A stretch of DNA of 64,000 nucleotides from Dyadobacter sandarakinus (GTDB lineage: Bacteria > Bacteroidota > Bacteroidia > Cytophagales > Spirosomataceae). The notes under the pieces were generated by a model, which worked only from the letters and a program-made list of their open reading frames with translations, was not told where the DNA came from and searched no databases. The position numbers were made by a program, and so were the translations under genes. The stretch covers positions 6,007,217-6,071,216 of the forward strand of contig NZ_CP056775.1 in NCBI RefSeq assembly GCF_016894445.1, read 5' to 3'. This document shows positions 9,789-19,056 of the stretch, in pieces (positions within the stretch are counted from its first letter, which is position 1; each line of letters starts with the position of its first letter).

Positions 9789-12551
9789 ATGGATAAATAC
9801 ACATATATAGCAAATTCAGACGCGGCTTATATAGAGGAATTGTACAATTCGTATAAGCAGGACCCCTCCTCGGTAGATCAGGGATGGCAGAAGTTTTTTG
9901 AAGGGTTCGAGTTCTTCCAGAAATATCCTGTTAATGGTAACGGACATGCAAACGGGGCTGCCAACGGTAAAGAAACCGCGGCACCGTCCAAGTCGGATCC
10001 GGCACGCACACGTAAGGAAATGGAAGTGGTGCACCTTATCCGCGGGTACCGTTCGCGCGGGCACCTGATGGCGACCACCAACCCCATTCAAAAAAGGAAA
10101 GATCGTCGTCCGCAGCTTGATCTTGCCGATTTCAACCTGGGTCCCGAAGACCTGGATACCGTTTTTGAAGCAGGGGTAGAAGTGTTTGACAGGCCGGCCA
10201 CACTTCGCGAAATTGTGGATTCGCTAAAAACCATTTATACCAGTAACATTGGTTTTGAATATCTGTACATCCGTGACCGTGAGCAGAAAAGCTGGCTTCG
10301 CAAGAAAATTGAGAAGGAAGCCCTGAACATGAACTTCTCGACGGATGAGAAAAAACATATTTTGTCCAAGCTGAACGAGGCGGTTGTTTTTGAAAACTTC
10401 CTGCATACCAAATACCTCGGACAGAAACGGTTTTCACTTGAAGGAGGCGAAACCACGATCCCGGCATTGGATGCCATGATCAACAAAGCCGCCGAGCTGG
10501 GTGTGGTTGAAGTAATGATCGGGATGGCACACCGCGGCCGGCTCAATGTGCTAGCCAACGTAATGCAGAAAACCTACGGGCAAATCTTCAACGAATTTGA
10601 AGGTAACCTGCCGGATCAGGTATGGGGTGACGGTGACGTAAAATACCACATGGGTTTTGCCAGCCAGATCACGACCGAAAACGGCGAAAAGGTGCATTTG
10701 AAACTTGCACCAAACCCGTCGCACCTGGAAGCCGTGAATCCCGTGGTGGAAGGCTACATCCGTGCCCGGGCTGACGGCATGTACGACAGCGATTACGACC
10801 GGGTACTGCCTGTGCTCATCCATGGTGATGCAGCTGTGGCCGGACAGGGAATTGTGTACGAAGTGACGCAGATGTCTGCCCTGAACGGTTACTACACCGG
10901 AGGTACTATCCATTTTGTGATCAATAATCAGGTAGGTTTCACCACAGACTTTACAGATGCCCGCTCGGGGATCTATTGCACGGATATTGCCAAGATCGTG
11001 GACGCCCCCGTGCTGCACGTGAATGGGGACGATCCTGAATCTGTTGTCTTTTGTATGCGCCTGGCCGTGGAATATCGCCAGAAGTTCAACAAGGACATTT
11101 TCATCGACATGGTTTGCTACCGTCGTCATGGTCATAATGAGGCCGACGAACCCAAGTTTACGCAGCCAGTCCTATACAAATCCATAGAAAACCATCAGAA
11201 CCCGCGGGAAATCTATTCCAAAACGCTCGTTGACAGGGGGGATGTGGATGCCCAGCTGGCGGTGAACATGGATAAAGAGTTCAAGCAGCTCCTGCAGGAG
11301 CGGCTGGATATGGTGAAGCAAAAGGCACTGCCCTATACTTTGCCCAAACTTGAACAAGAGTGGCATACATTACGCAAGTCCCGCCCCGAGGATTTTGAAA
11401 AATCTCCCGAAACCGGCGTTCCGCTTGAAACACTTGAAAAAATCGGTAAGGCGCTCATTTCAACGCCTGAAAACTTTACGAGGCTCAAACAGATCGATAA
11501 GCTGCTGAAAGACCGTGAGCAGATGATCTTTGATAAAAAAGAAGTGAACTGGGCTACTGCCGAGTTGCTGGCCTATGGTTCCATTCTTACGGATGGAAAC
11601 ATTGTGCGGCTGAGCGGGCAGGATGTACAGCGCGGGACTTTCTCTCACCGTCATGCAGTATTGCGTGATGTGGAAACAAATGCCCCTTACAACAGCTTGC
11701 AGCACATTCAGGATGGTCAGGGCCAGTTCATGATCTATAACTCCCTGCTTTCAGAGTATGGTGTTCTTGGCTTCGAGTTCGGCTACTCAATGGCCAACCC
11801 GAATGCACTGGTGATCTGGGAGGCACAGTTTGGAGACTTTGCCAATGGTGCCCAGGTGATCATCGATCAGTTTGTTACTTCAAGCGAAACCAAATGGGAT
11901 CGCTGGACAGGGCTGGTGATGCTGCTGCCGCACGGATACGAAGGTCAGGGACCTGAGCACTCCAATGCACGTCCTGAGCGGTACCTGCAACTATCAGCGA
12001 ACTATAACCTGATCGTGGCCAATGTAACTACGCCGGCCAACTTCTTCCACTTGCTCCGTCGTCAGCTCAAATTCCCTTTCCGGAAGCCGCTGATCGTGAT
12101 GTCGCCGAAGTCAATGTTGCGTCATCCGCTCTGTGTTTCTCCGGTGGACAGTCTGGTGAACGGTTCATTCCAGGAAACAATAGGGGATACCTATGCTGAT
12201 CCTGCCAAAGTAAAGAAAGTGCTCCTGTGTACAGGCAAGCTTTATTATGAGCTTTTTGAAAAACAGCAGTCAGACAAGCGGGATGATGTCGCAATTATTC
12301 GTCTTGAACAAATGCATCCGTTCCCGCAAAGCCAGATAGATGCTCACCTGAGCCGCTACCCTGATGCGAAGGTGTACTGGGTGCAGGAAGAACCGTTCAA
12401 TATGGGCGGGTGGACATTTATGCTGAGAATGTATAAAGGAGAAAAACCACTGGAAGTAATTGCCCGCCAATCAAGCGCGTCGCCTTCCACAGGTTTTGCA
12501 AAAATTCATACAAAAGAGCAGGCAGAGATCATCAGCCGCGCTTTTGAATGA
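9789..12551 (+). CDS. sucA: 2-oxoglutarate dehydrogenase E1 component
   Basis: The thiamine-diphosphate-dependent decarboxylase of the 2-oxoglutarate dehydrogenase complex in the TCA cycle. The 920-residue length is typical. The N-terminus carries the E1o peripheral motif ANSDAAYIEELYNSYKQDP, which contacts E2 in the family. MIGMAHRGRLNVLANV and the TPP/Mg2+ segment GDAAVAGQGIVYEV near residue 350 are diagnostic, and NNQVGFTT follows. I chose ATG 9789 over the adjacent GTG at 9786. The E2 gene follows after 46 bp, and the pair ends at a strong terminator, so they form a two-gene operon. E3 is not encoded here. Confidence 0.97.
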   Translation: MDKYTYIANSDAAYIEELYNSYKQDPSSVDQGWQKFFEGFEFFQKYPVNGNGHANGAANGKETAAPSKSDPARTRKEMEVVHLIRGYRSRGHLMATTNPIQKRKDRRPQLDLADFNLGPEDLDTVFEAGVEVFDRPATLREIVDSLKTIYTSNIGFEYLYIRDREQKSWLRKKIEKEALNMNFSTDEKKHILSKLNEAVVFENFLHTKYLGQKRFSLEGGETTIPALDAMINKAAELGVVEVMIGMAHRGRLNVLANVMQKTYGQIFNEFEGNLPDQVWGDGDVKYHMGFASQITTENGEKVHLKLAPNPSHLEAVNPVVEGYIRARADGMYDSDYDRVLPVLIHGDAAVAGQGIVYEVTQMSALNGYYTGGTIHFVINNQVGFTTDFTDARSGIYCTDIAKIVDAPVLHVNGDDPESVVFCMRLAVEYRQKFNKDIFIDMVCYRRHGHNEADEPKFTQPVLYKSIENHQNPREIYSKTLVDRGDVDAQLAVNMDKEFKQLLQERLDMVKQKALPYTLPKLEQEWHTLRKSRPEDFEKSPETGVPLETLEKIGKALISTPENFTRLKQIDKLLKDREQMIFDKKEVNWATAELLAYGSILTDGNIVRLSGQDVQRGTFSHRHAVLRDVETNAPYNSLQHIQDGQGQFMIYNSLLSEYGVLGFEFGYSMANPNALVIWEAQFGDFANGAQVIIDQFVTSSETKWDRWTGLVMLLPHGYEGQGPEHSNARPERYLQLSANYNLIVANVTTPANFFHLLRRQLKFPFRKPLIVMSPKSMLRHPLCVSPVDSLVNGSFQETIGDTYADPAKVKKVLLCTGKLYYELFEKQQSDKRDDVAIIRLEQMHPFPQSQIDAHLSRYPDAKVYWVQEEPFNMGGWTFMLRMYKGEKPLEVIARQSSASPSTGFAKIHTKEQAEIISRAFE

Positions 12552-12597
12552 TATCCTTAAATATTGAAATTAATCCGACAACAACATTGCTCATAAA

Positions 12598-14184
12598 ATG
12601 GCTGAAATTGAGATAAAAGTACCGCCTGTAGGCGAGTCAATTACCGAAGTTACGATAGGGAACTGGTTTAAAAATGATGGCGATTTTGTAAAAATGGATG
12701 AGGTCATTTGTGGCCTGGATTCAGACAAAGCCACATTCGAATTGACTGCCGAGGCGGAAGGAACGCTTCATATCAAGGCACAGGAGGGAGATACGCTAAA
12801 TATCGGGGATCTTATCGCAACAATTGATTCTGCTGGTAATGGTGCGTCATCAAATGGTACGCCCAAAGTGGAGTCTGCTGCACCTGCGCCGGCACCCGAG
12901 AAGAAAGAAGAGCCCGCTGCTGCTGCACCAGCTGCCGAGCCGGCCGCACCGGTTGTGGCAGGCAAGGCTTATGAGATGAAAGTTCCGGCAGTAGGAGAGT
13001 CGATCACCGAAGTGACGATAGCATCGTGGAGTAAAAAGGACGGTGACCATGTGGAGTTGGATGATATTCTTTGCGAGCTCGAATCAGATAAAGCCACGTT
13101 TGAGTTGCCTGCAGAAGCTGCCGGTACCCTGCGGATTGTGGGTAAAGAAGGTGACACGCTGCCGATCGGCGCATTGATCTGCACGATTGAGCCGGGAGCA
13201 GGAGCAGTAGCACAAAGTGCACCTGCTACACCACAGCCCGAAGCGACAGCCGCCGATGCTCCTGCTGAGAAGTCATTCAGCGAAAAACATGCTTCTCCGG
13301 TTGCTGCCAAAATACTTGCAGAAAAAGGCATTGATCCGAAAGATGTAAACGGATCCGGATCAGGTGGCCGGATCATGAAAGACGATGCATTGAAAGCAGG
13401 CAAACCAGCCGCAGCGGCTCCTGCTGCCCAGCCGGCATCTGCTGAAAAGGCATCTGCAACTCCGGCAGCAGCTCCGGCAGGTGGCCGTGCACAGCGCCGC
13501 GAAAAAATGTCTTCGCTGCGTAAAACCATCGCCCGCAGGCTGGTGGCTGTTAAAAATGAAACGGCCATGCTTACCACTTTCAATGAAGTGGACATGAAGC
13601 CGGTCATGGATCTGCGTGCCAAGTTCAAAGACAAGTTCAAGGAAAAACATGAAGTGGGCCTTGGGTTTATGTCCTTCTTTGTAAAAGCAGTTACCGTAGC
13701 GTTGAAAGACTACCCGGTAGTGAATGCATTTATTGACGGGGATGAACTCGTGTTCAATGACTATGCAGATATTTCAGTTGCTGTCTCTACGCCCCGCGGC
13801 CTGGTGGTACCCGTAATCCGCAATGCTGAGAACCTTTCGTTTGCAGGTGTTGAAAAGGAAATCATAAGGCTGGCAGTCCGTGCACGTGACGGCAAGCTGG
13901 GACTGGACGAAATGTCCGGCGGTACATTCACCATTACCAATGGAGGAATCTTTGGTTCCATGATGTCTACCCCGATCATCAATGCGCCCCAATCAGCAAT
14001 CCTCGGAATGCATAACATTGTAGAGCGTCCGGTAGTGGTAGATGGTCAGATTGTCATCCGTCCGATGATGTATGTGGCATTGTCCTACGATCACCGTACC
14101 ATTGACGGCAAAGACTCTGTAAGCTTCCTGGTTCGCGTGAAGCAACTTCTGGAAGATCCGATGCGGCTACTTTTAGATATGTAA
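12598..14184 (+). CDS. sucB: 2-oxoglutarate dehydrogenase E2, dihydrolipoyl succinyltransferase with two lipoyl domains
   Basis: The core acyltransferase of the 2-oxoglutarate dehydrogenase complex transfers succinyl groups to CoA. The 528-residue protein has two lipoyl domains in tandem, with the modified lysines in DKATFE motifs at residues 44 and 165. They are joined by Ala/Pro-rich linkers. An E1/E3-binding domain follows (HASPVAAKILAEKGIDPKDV, about residue 230), then the catalytic domain ending in the active-site motif SYDHRTIDGKD. Many bacterial SucB proteins have one lipoyl domain; two is a variant also seen in Bacteroidota. It is the second gene after sucA. Confidence 0.95.
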   Translation: MAEIEIKVPPVGESITEVTIGNWFKNDGDFVKMDEVICGLDSDKATFELTAEAEGTLHIKAQEGDTLNIGDLIATIDSAGNGASSNGTPKVESAAPAPAPEKKEEPAAAAPAAEPAAPVVAGKAYEMKVPAVGESITEVTIASWSKKDGDHVELDDILCELESDKATFELPAEAAGTLRIVGKEGDTLPIGALICTIEPGAGAVAQSAPATPQPEATAADAPAEKSFSEKHASPVAAKILAEKGIDPKDVNGSGSGGRIMKDDALKAGKPAAAAPAAQPASAEKASATPAAAPAGGRAQRREKMSSLRKTIARRLVAVKNETAMLTTFNEVDMKPVMDLRAKFKDKFKEKHEVGLGFMSFFVKAVTVALKDYPVVNAFIDGDELVFNDYADISVAVSTPRGLVVPVIRNAENLSFAGVEKEIIRLAVRARDGKLGLDEMSGGTFTITNGGIFGSMMSTPIINAPQSAILGMHNIVERPVVVDGQIVIRPMMYVALSYDHRTIDGKDSVSFLVRVKQLLEDPMRLLLDM

Positions 14185-14191
14185 AAACTCG

Positions 14192-14219
14192 AAACGCCCG
14201 TTATTTGACGGGCGTTTTT
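14192..14219 (+). terminator. Intrinsic terminator after sucAB
   Basis: A 10-bp perfect stem AAACGCCCGT (14192-14201) pairs with 14208-14217 across a 6-base loop and ends in a T-run. It lies 7 bp after the sucB stop. The next 190 bp up to 14415 hold no recognisable gene. Confidence 0.9.
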
Positions 14220-14414
14220 GGTATCACCATATTGAGAAATGACTGTAAAGGTTTTCTCCTGCCGCTTTTTTCTTACACTTACAGGTGTTTGCCAAACTGG
14301 GATCTCCGCCTGACGCAAGTGGGGGTAGGCACAATGTAAATTACCAATACCCGTACCACGCTTTGCATGCGCCCTGTCGCGGGCGGCCTCACACTGTGAC
14401 TTCGCTTCTGAAAG

Positions 14415-14741
14415 TCAGCCCAGCTTTGGATTTTCCTTGTGGCGATCCTTATCCCGCTCTGTTTTTTTAGCAAGATTTTTTTCAAATGCCTCTGTCAGGT
14501 TAATGCCGGTTTGATTGGCCAGACATATCAGTACCCACAGCACATCAGCCATTTCGTCTCCGAGATCCTTTCCCAAATCCGACTTTTTAAATGACTGGTC
14601 TCCGTAAGTCCGGGCCATGATCCGCGCCAGTTCACCTACTTCTTCGGTAAGTATTGTCATATTCGTGAGTTCGGAAAAGTACCGGACTCCATAGGTTTTG
14701 ATCCATTGATCTACTTGTTGCTGGGCTTCCTGGATGGACAT
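14415..14741 (-). CDS. MazG-like nucleotide pyrophosphohydrolase
   Basis: A 108-residue all-alpha NTP pyrophosphohydrolase of the MazG-like superfamily, presumably hydrolysing a non-canonical (d)NTP to its monophosphate. The metal-binding acidic motifs EEVGELAR (near residue 30) and DEMADVLWVL (near residue 60) match the EExxE...ExxD pattern. The substrate is not predictable. It is the second gene after dtd on the minus strand. The 60-bp gap between them holds a GAGT microsatellite immediately ahead of the start codon, so its translation or expression could be affected by repeat length. Confidence 0.85.
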   Translation of the reverse strand: MSIQEAQQQVDQWIKTYGVRYFSELTNMTILTEEVGELARIMARTYGDQSFKKSDLGKDLGDEMADVLWVLICLANQTGINLTEAFEKNLAKKTERDKDRHKENPKLG

Positions 14742-14749
14742 GGATGAGT

Positions 14750-14796
14750 TGGTTAGTGAGTTAGCGAGTGAGTGAGTGAGTGAGTGAGTGAGTGAG
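14750..14796. repeat. GAGT tetranucleotide microsatellite
   Basis: Between the dtd stop and the MazG-like start lies a stretch of nearly perfect GAGT (TGAG) units. It begins with diverged copies (gagttggttagtgagttagc) and continues as about eight exact repeats. It occupies most of the upstream region of the MazG-like gene on the minus strand. Confidence 0.9.
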
Positions 14797-14802
14797 TTTG
14801 GG

Positions 14803-15255
14803 TCAGATGCGGTTTTTGGAGTCTATGTGGATGGTTACCGGGCCGTCGTTCAGTAGGGCAACCTGCATATCTGCACCGAAAATGCCGGTATGAACTGGTT
14901 TTCCGAGCTCATTTTCCAGGAAAACGATCATGCTTTCATAAAGCGGAATTGCCACTTCGGGACGTGCAGCTTCGATGAAGGAAGGCCGGTTTCCTTTTTT
15001 GGTACTGGCGTGCAGGGTAAACTGGCTGATCAGCAAAATGTTTCCGTCCACCGATTTCAGGTCAAGGTTCATCTTGCCTTCAGTATCACCAAAAATCCGC
15101 ATACCCACAATTTTCTTTCCAAGCCACTCAACATCTTCGACGGTATCATGGTGCGTAATGCCCAGCAATACCAGAAAACCCGTACCGATTTCTCCATTGA
15201 CTTTCCCCCCGATTGTAACCGAAGCTTCCCTTACGCGCTGAATAACTGCAACCAT
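14803..15255 (-). CDS. dtd: D-aminoacyl-tRNA deacylase
   Basis: Removes D-amino acids mischarged onto tRNA, and glycine from tRNA-Ala in the family. The 150-residue product begins MVAVIQRVREASVTIGG. It carries the two catalytic-site signatures: SQFTL near residue 80 and the cross-subunit GPVTI motif near the C-terminus (NDGPVTIHID). I chose ATG 15255, because a longer frame to 15369 adds a non-conserved N-terminus and would overlap the promoter. A well-spaced TTTG/TATTTTTG promoter lies 46 bp upstream. The MazG-like gene follows downstream. Confidence 0.95.
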   Translation of the reverse strand: MVAVIQRVREASVTIGGKVNGEIGTGFLVLLGITHHDTVEDVEWLGKKIVGMRIFGDTEGKMNLDLKSVDGNILLISQFTLHASTKKGNRPSFIEAARPEVAIPLYESMIVFLENELGKPVHTGIFGADMQVALLNDGPVTIHIDSKNRI

Positions 15256-15300
15256 AATTTTCTGACGGATCCGACTTACATCCCTTATTTTCTGACTTGT

Positions 15301-15333
15301 CAAAAATAGGCCTAAAACCGTCAGGATTGCAAA
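15301..15333 (-). promoter_or_regulatory. Promoter of dtd (-33 TTTG, -7 TATTTTTG)
   Basis: On the minus strand TTTG (15330-15333) and TATTTTTG (15301-15308) are separated by 21 bp, which fits the Bacteroidota promoter consensus well. The box lies 45 bp before the dtd start. It confirms the shorter dtd start. Confidence 0.65.
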
Positions 15334-15336
15334 GGT

Positions 15337-15344
15337 TACTTTTG
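15337..15344 (+). promoter_or_regulatory. -7 box (TACTTTTG) for sdaA
   Basis: TACTTTTG on the plus strand matches TAnnTTTG and lies 76 bp upstream of the sdaA start, back to back with the dtd promoter. No convincing -33 element was found. Confidence 0.4.
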
Positions 15345-15420
15345 AGTTTGAAAAATGATAAATTGACAAAATTTACACGCTGTCGCGCATGTTGTGTCAG
15401 CTTACTAAGCCCGGTCTGAA

Positions 15421-16848
15421 GTGAAAGAGGAACCCATTTCCGTATTCGATATTTTCAAAATCGGTGTAGGCCCTTCAAGCTCCCATACCCTGGGGCCGTG
15501 GCGTGCGGCTGAAAGGTTTGTCAACTCGCTGATTGGCCGCAATCACCTCGATACGATTGTGTCGGTGAAAGTGCTGCTCTATGGTTCGCTGGCCAAAACC
15601 GGCAATGGGCACGGGACGGATACAGCTGTAATACTGGGCCTGTCGGGCTATGATCCTGTAACAATGGATACCGGTACCATCCCCCGGATTTTGGAAGATC
15701 TTGCCCAAAGTAAAACAATCAATCTGGCCGGCCGCCGCAAGATTCCGTTTGACCCAGCTGTTCAGATTGTCTTTCTAAATACCCAAACATTACCTTTTCA
15801 TCCGAATGGGCTCACATTCGAAGCCCAGCTTGCCGACGGAGATTCGATCATTGAGACTTATTTTTCAATCGGTGGAGGGTTTGTGGTGAAAGAAAACGAT
15901 GAAATCACGGCATCTATACCGGCTGTAACATTGCCGTATCGTGTCAATACCGCAGAGGATCTGTTGAAGTGGCACCGGGAGACGGGCAAGGCTATTTGGG
16001 AAATCGTCCTGGAAAACGAGAAAAGCTGGCGGAGTGAGGCTGTGATCCGGAAAGAGCTTCTCCATATCTGGACCGTAATGCAGCAGTGCATTTTCACGGG
16101 CTGCGAAACAGGAGGTACTTTGCCCGGCGGCCTGCGTGTGCGCCGGCGTGCTGCCGAGCTCAGCCGTAAACTGCTGCAGGGTGCAAGCTGCCTGGACTAC
16201 CAGGAATGGCTTGACCGCGTAAAAACGACAGGTGCAGGTTTCAACTATACGCTCGACTGGGTAAGCTGCTTTGCACTGGCTGTGAATGAACAAAATGCTT
16301 CATTTTCGCGGGTTGTCACGGCACCCACCAATGGTTCCGCAGGTGTTATCCCGGCTGTTCTTCAGTTTCATCTGGCTTTTTGCGGCGGTACTGACGATGA
16401 CGTTGTGCGTTTTTTGCTGACTGCGGGTGAAATAGGAAGTATTTTCAAGAAAGGCGCTACCATTTCTGCTGCTATGGGCGGGTGCCAGGCAGAAATCGGA
16501 GTCTCGTCGGCGATGGCGGCAGCGGGCCTGGCCGAAGTATCCGGCGCCAATGCAGAACAATGCCTGATGGCAGCAGAAATTGCCATGGAACATCACCTGG
16601 GACTTACCTGCGATCCTGTGGGAGGACTTGTACAAATACCCTGCATTGAGCGAAATACCATGGGCGCGATCAAGGCAATCACAGCCTCGCAGCTTGCTTT
16701 ACAGAGTAATCCTGAAAATGCGAAGGTTTCGCTGGACAATGTGGTGCTGACGATGTGGCAAACCGCCCTCGATATGAGCAACCGCTATAAAGAAACATCG
16801 GAAGCGGGCCTGGCGGTGAATATTCCGATCAGTTTGAGCGAATGCTGA
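15421..16848 (+). CDS. sdaA: L-serine ammonia-lyase, iron-sulfur type
   Basis: Deaminates L-serine to pyruvate and ammonia using a [4Fe-4S] cluster. The 475-residue protein is a single-chain enzyme with a beta domain (VFDIFKIGVGPSSSHTLGPWRA at the N-terminus) and an alpha domain. The alpha domain includes the cysteine-containing CETGGTLPGGL, a GGCQAEIGVSSAM segment and CDPVGGLVQIPCIERN. These are the conserved cluster and substrate motifs. The start is a GTG at 15421; no ATG lies closer to the conserved N-terminus. The stop codon abuts the stop of the convergent mgtE gene with no base between them. Confidence 0.94.
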   Translation: MKEEPISVFDIFKIGVGPSSSHTLGPWRAAERFVNSLIGRNHLDTIVSVKVLLYGSLAKTGNGHGTDTAVILGLSGYDPVTMDTGTIPRILEDLAQSKTINLAGRRKIPFDPAVQIVFLNTQTLPFHPNGLTFEAQLADGDSIIETYFSIGGGFVVKENDEITASIPAVTLPYRVNTAEDLLKWHRETGKAIWEIVLENEKSWRSEAVIRKELLHIWTVMQQCIFTGCETGGTLPGGLRVRRRAAELSRKLLQGASCLDYQEWLDRVKTTGAGFNYTLDWVSCFALAVNEQNASFSRVVTAPTNGSAGVIPAVLQFHLAFCGGTDDDVVRFLLTAGEIGSIFKKGATISAAMGGCQAEIGVSSAMAAAGLAEVSGANAEQCLMAAEIAMEHHLGLTCDPVGGLVQIPCIERNTMGAIKAITASQLALQSNPENAKVSLDNVVLTMWQTALDMSNRYKETSEAGLAVNIPISLSEC

Positions 16849-18201
16849 TCAGAGATTGAGCAGCAGGTGCGCAAGCCCGAAATAAACCCCGTAACCAATC
16901 AGATCATTGGCTGTGGTTATAAAAGGACCCGATGCCACGGCCGGGTTGATTCCGACTTTTTCCAGTAAAATCGGCGTCAGTGTTCCCATGAAGGATGCCA
17001 GGAAAACGACCGAAAGCAAAGCCACAGAAACAACCAGCGCCAGCTGCATTTCATTACCGATCAACAAGTTAAAGCCAAATACAATGCTGCTGATGATCAG
17101 TCCGTTGATGCCCGCTACCGCAAGCATCCGCACCAAACGCTGACCTACGGAGGCATCGAGGCCTGTCTTGTCGGCCAGACTTTGCAGGATGATTGAAGAG
17201 GTTTGAATGCCGACATTCCCGCCCGTAGAGCCGATGATGGGGATAAATGCAGCCATCGCAGGAATGATTTTCAGGTCGCCCTCAAAAAAGCTGATAAACT
17301 TGGCTGCCAGAATTCCGCCCATCATTCCTACCAGCAGCCAAGGAAGGCGTGCCCGGGTTTGCTGCCAGATCGTGTCATTTTCTTCCACGTCACCCGTAAT
17401 ACCCGCCATTGCAAGCGTATCGGAACTGGCCTGTTCCGTAATTACGTCGATAACGTCATCGATGGTAATGCGGCCCAGCAGTTTACCCTGTACGTTCACC
17501 ACCGGAAGCGCGTCCAGGTCATAGCGCTGCATCAGCTCGGCCACTTCTTCTGCCGGACGGTAAGTCTCCACAAAAATCACATCCTTGTCGTACAGACTTT
17601 CGATTTTCGTGTTTTTGTGTGCAAGGACAATTTTTTTCAATGATAAAATCCCATGCAGCTTCCCGGAATCGTCCACTACGTATACGGCATACACTTTTCC
17701 TACATCTTCCGCCTGCTTGCGCAGCTCTTCAATGCATTGGTTTACAGTCCAGTTGACATTTGCCTTAACCAGCTCTTTCTGCATCAGACCACCCGCAACA
17801 TCTTCGTCATAATGCAGCAGGTCAAGGATAAAACGCGCCTGCTCCCGGTCTTCCAGCAATGCAATAACTTCCTCCCTGACACGGATCGGCTGCTGGTTCA
17901 GCAAGTCCACAGCATCATCGGAATCAAAGAGGTTGACGAATTGGGATATCTCTTCTGACGTAAAAACTTTAAGAAACTCCCGCCGCTCATTCGGGTCCAT
18001 ATCGGCCAGGATCTCAGCACCGGTTTCAAGGCGTACCTGGCTGATCAGGAACTTGGCACTTTCGGTTTCGAGCTCATAAAGCAGGCCGGTAATATCTGCG
18101 GGAAACAGGTTTTCCATTTGCTGCATGAGCGCATCGGAATCCTGTTTATTGATTAAGTCCTGAATGTGATCAACATATTCCTTGGTCAATTCAAACGTCA
18201 T
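16849..18201 (-). CDS. mgtE: Magnesium transporter MgtE
   Basis: An inner-membrane Mg2+ channel of 450 residues. The N-terminal helical MgtE_N domain (about 1-130, DMDPNERREFLKVF) and two CBS domains (about 135-255, LPVVNVQGKLLGRITIDDVI) form the cytosolic Mg2+ sensor. Five transmembrane segments (about 285-450) follow. They include the conserved pore segment around PIIGSTGGNVGIQTSS and the late ASGPFITTANDLIGYGVYF. The order, length and motifs are standard. It lies 51 bp after rsmA on the same strand, so the two are probably cotranscribed. Confidence 0.95.
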   Translation of the reverse strand: MTFELTKEYVDHIQDLINKQDSDALMQQMENLFPADITGLLYELETESAKFLISQVRLETGAEILADMDPNERREFLKVFTSEEISQFVNLFDSDDAVDLLNQQPIRVREEVIALLEDREQARFILDLLHYDEDVAGGLMQKELVKANVNWTVNQCIEELRKQAEDVGKVYAVYVVDDSGKLHGILSLKKIVLAHKNTKIESLYDKDVIFVETYRPAEEVAELMQRYDLDALPVVNVQGKLLGRITIDDVIDVITEQASSDTLAMAGITGDVEENDTIWQQTRARLPWLLVGMMGGILAAKFISFFEGDLKIIPAMAAFIPIIGSTGGNVGIQTSSIILQSLADKTGLDASVGQRLVRMLAVAGINGLIISSIVFGFNLLIGNEMQLALVVSVALLSVVFLASFMGTLTPILLEKVGINPAVASGPFITTANDLIGYGVYFGLAHLLLNL

Positions 18202-18252
18202 TGTTCCTCGTTTTTGACGGTTAACGATAGAGTTCCAGCGGGGTTCAGGTGT

Positions 18253-19056
18253 CTATGGGGCAATAACTTGCTCTGCCATCCGGGTAAGCTCCACAAATTC
18301 GGCCACACTCAGCTGCTCGGCACGCCGGGTCAGGAGGGGATGCTCAGGAAATTCGCCGATGGGCTTTAATGCATTGCGCAGTGTTTTACGTCTCTGGTTA
18401 AAAGCCGTTTTTACTACCGTAAAGAAAAGCTTCTCACTGCACGCAAGGCTCTGTACTTTATTCCGTCGCAGCCGGATCACGCCCGATTGCACTTTGGGGG
18501 GAGGATCAAACGCGCCGGGAGGAACAGACACCAGATAGTCGATGTCGTAAAATGCCTGCAGCAGCACACTCAGAATTCCGTAATCCTTGTTTCCCGGCGG
18601 CGATGCAATGCGCTGCGCTACTTCTTTCTGCAGCATACAAACAATCTCGGGAATCTGGTCCCTGATCTGCAATGCACGGAAGAAAATCTGGGAGGAAATA
18701 TTATATGGAAAGTTGCCGATGATCGCAAAGGGAGCATCAAAAACGGTTTTTGTATCAAATTTCAAAAAATCACCTTCCAGTATGCGGGGCGTGAGCTCCG
18801 GATAATGGGCTTTCAGGTAAGCTACGGATTCGGTATCAATTTCAATGACGAAGGTGCTGTAAGCAGGCTCTTTCAGCAGAAACTGCGTGAGTACCCCCAT
18901 GCCGGGGCCGATCTCGAGTACCTGCTTGTACCCGTCATGTCCCGACAATCCCCCGACGATCCGCTCGGCAATTGAAATGTCTTTTAAGAAGTGCTGGCCG
19001 AGGTGTTTTTTGGCCCTGACTTTTGAATCGTCCCGGTGCTTATAATTTACTTTCAC
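18253..19056 (-). CDS. rsmA: 16S rRNA (adenine1518/1519-N6)-dimethyltransferase
   Basis: KsgA/RsmA dimethylates two adjacent adenines near the 3' end of 16S rRNA during 30S maturation. The 267-residue protein has the family opening RAKKHLGQHFLKD, the SAM-binding motif EIGPGMGVLTQFLL near residue 47 and the catalytic NFPYNISSQIFF motif near residue 115. The start is a GTG at 19056; an in-frame stop lies 12 bases further upstream, so it cannot be longer. A TAATTTTG box sits almost directly against this GTG, hinting at a leaderless message. mgtE follows downstream. Confidence 0.95.
   Translation of the reverse strand: MKVNYKHRDDSKVRAKKHLGQHFLKDISIAERIVGGLSGHDGYKQVLEIGPGMGVLTQFLLKEPAYSTFVIEIDTESVAYLKAHYPELTPRILEGDFLKFDTKTVFDAPFAIIGNFPYNISSQIFFRALQIRDQIPEIVCMLQKEVAQRIASPPGNKDYGILSVLLQAFYDIDYLVSVPPGAFDPPPKVQSGVIRLRRNKVQSLACSEKLFFTVVKTAFNQRRKTLRNALKPIGEFPEHPLLTRRAEQLSVAEFVELTRMAEQVIAP

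Noticed and set aside
12969..13640. Long minus-strand open frame rich in Ala/Ser
   Set aside because: Shadow of the Ala/Pro linkers and lipoyl domains of sucB.
14285..14470. Short plus-strand frame between sucB and the MazG-like gene
   Set aside because: No start context or homology, and it runs into the 3' end of the opposite gene.
15362..15390. TTGACA-like sequence upstream of sdaA
   Set aside because: It resembles an E. coli -35 box, but no -10 follows at 17 bp and Bacteroidota use TAnnTTTG promoters.
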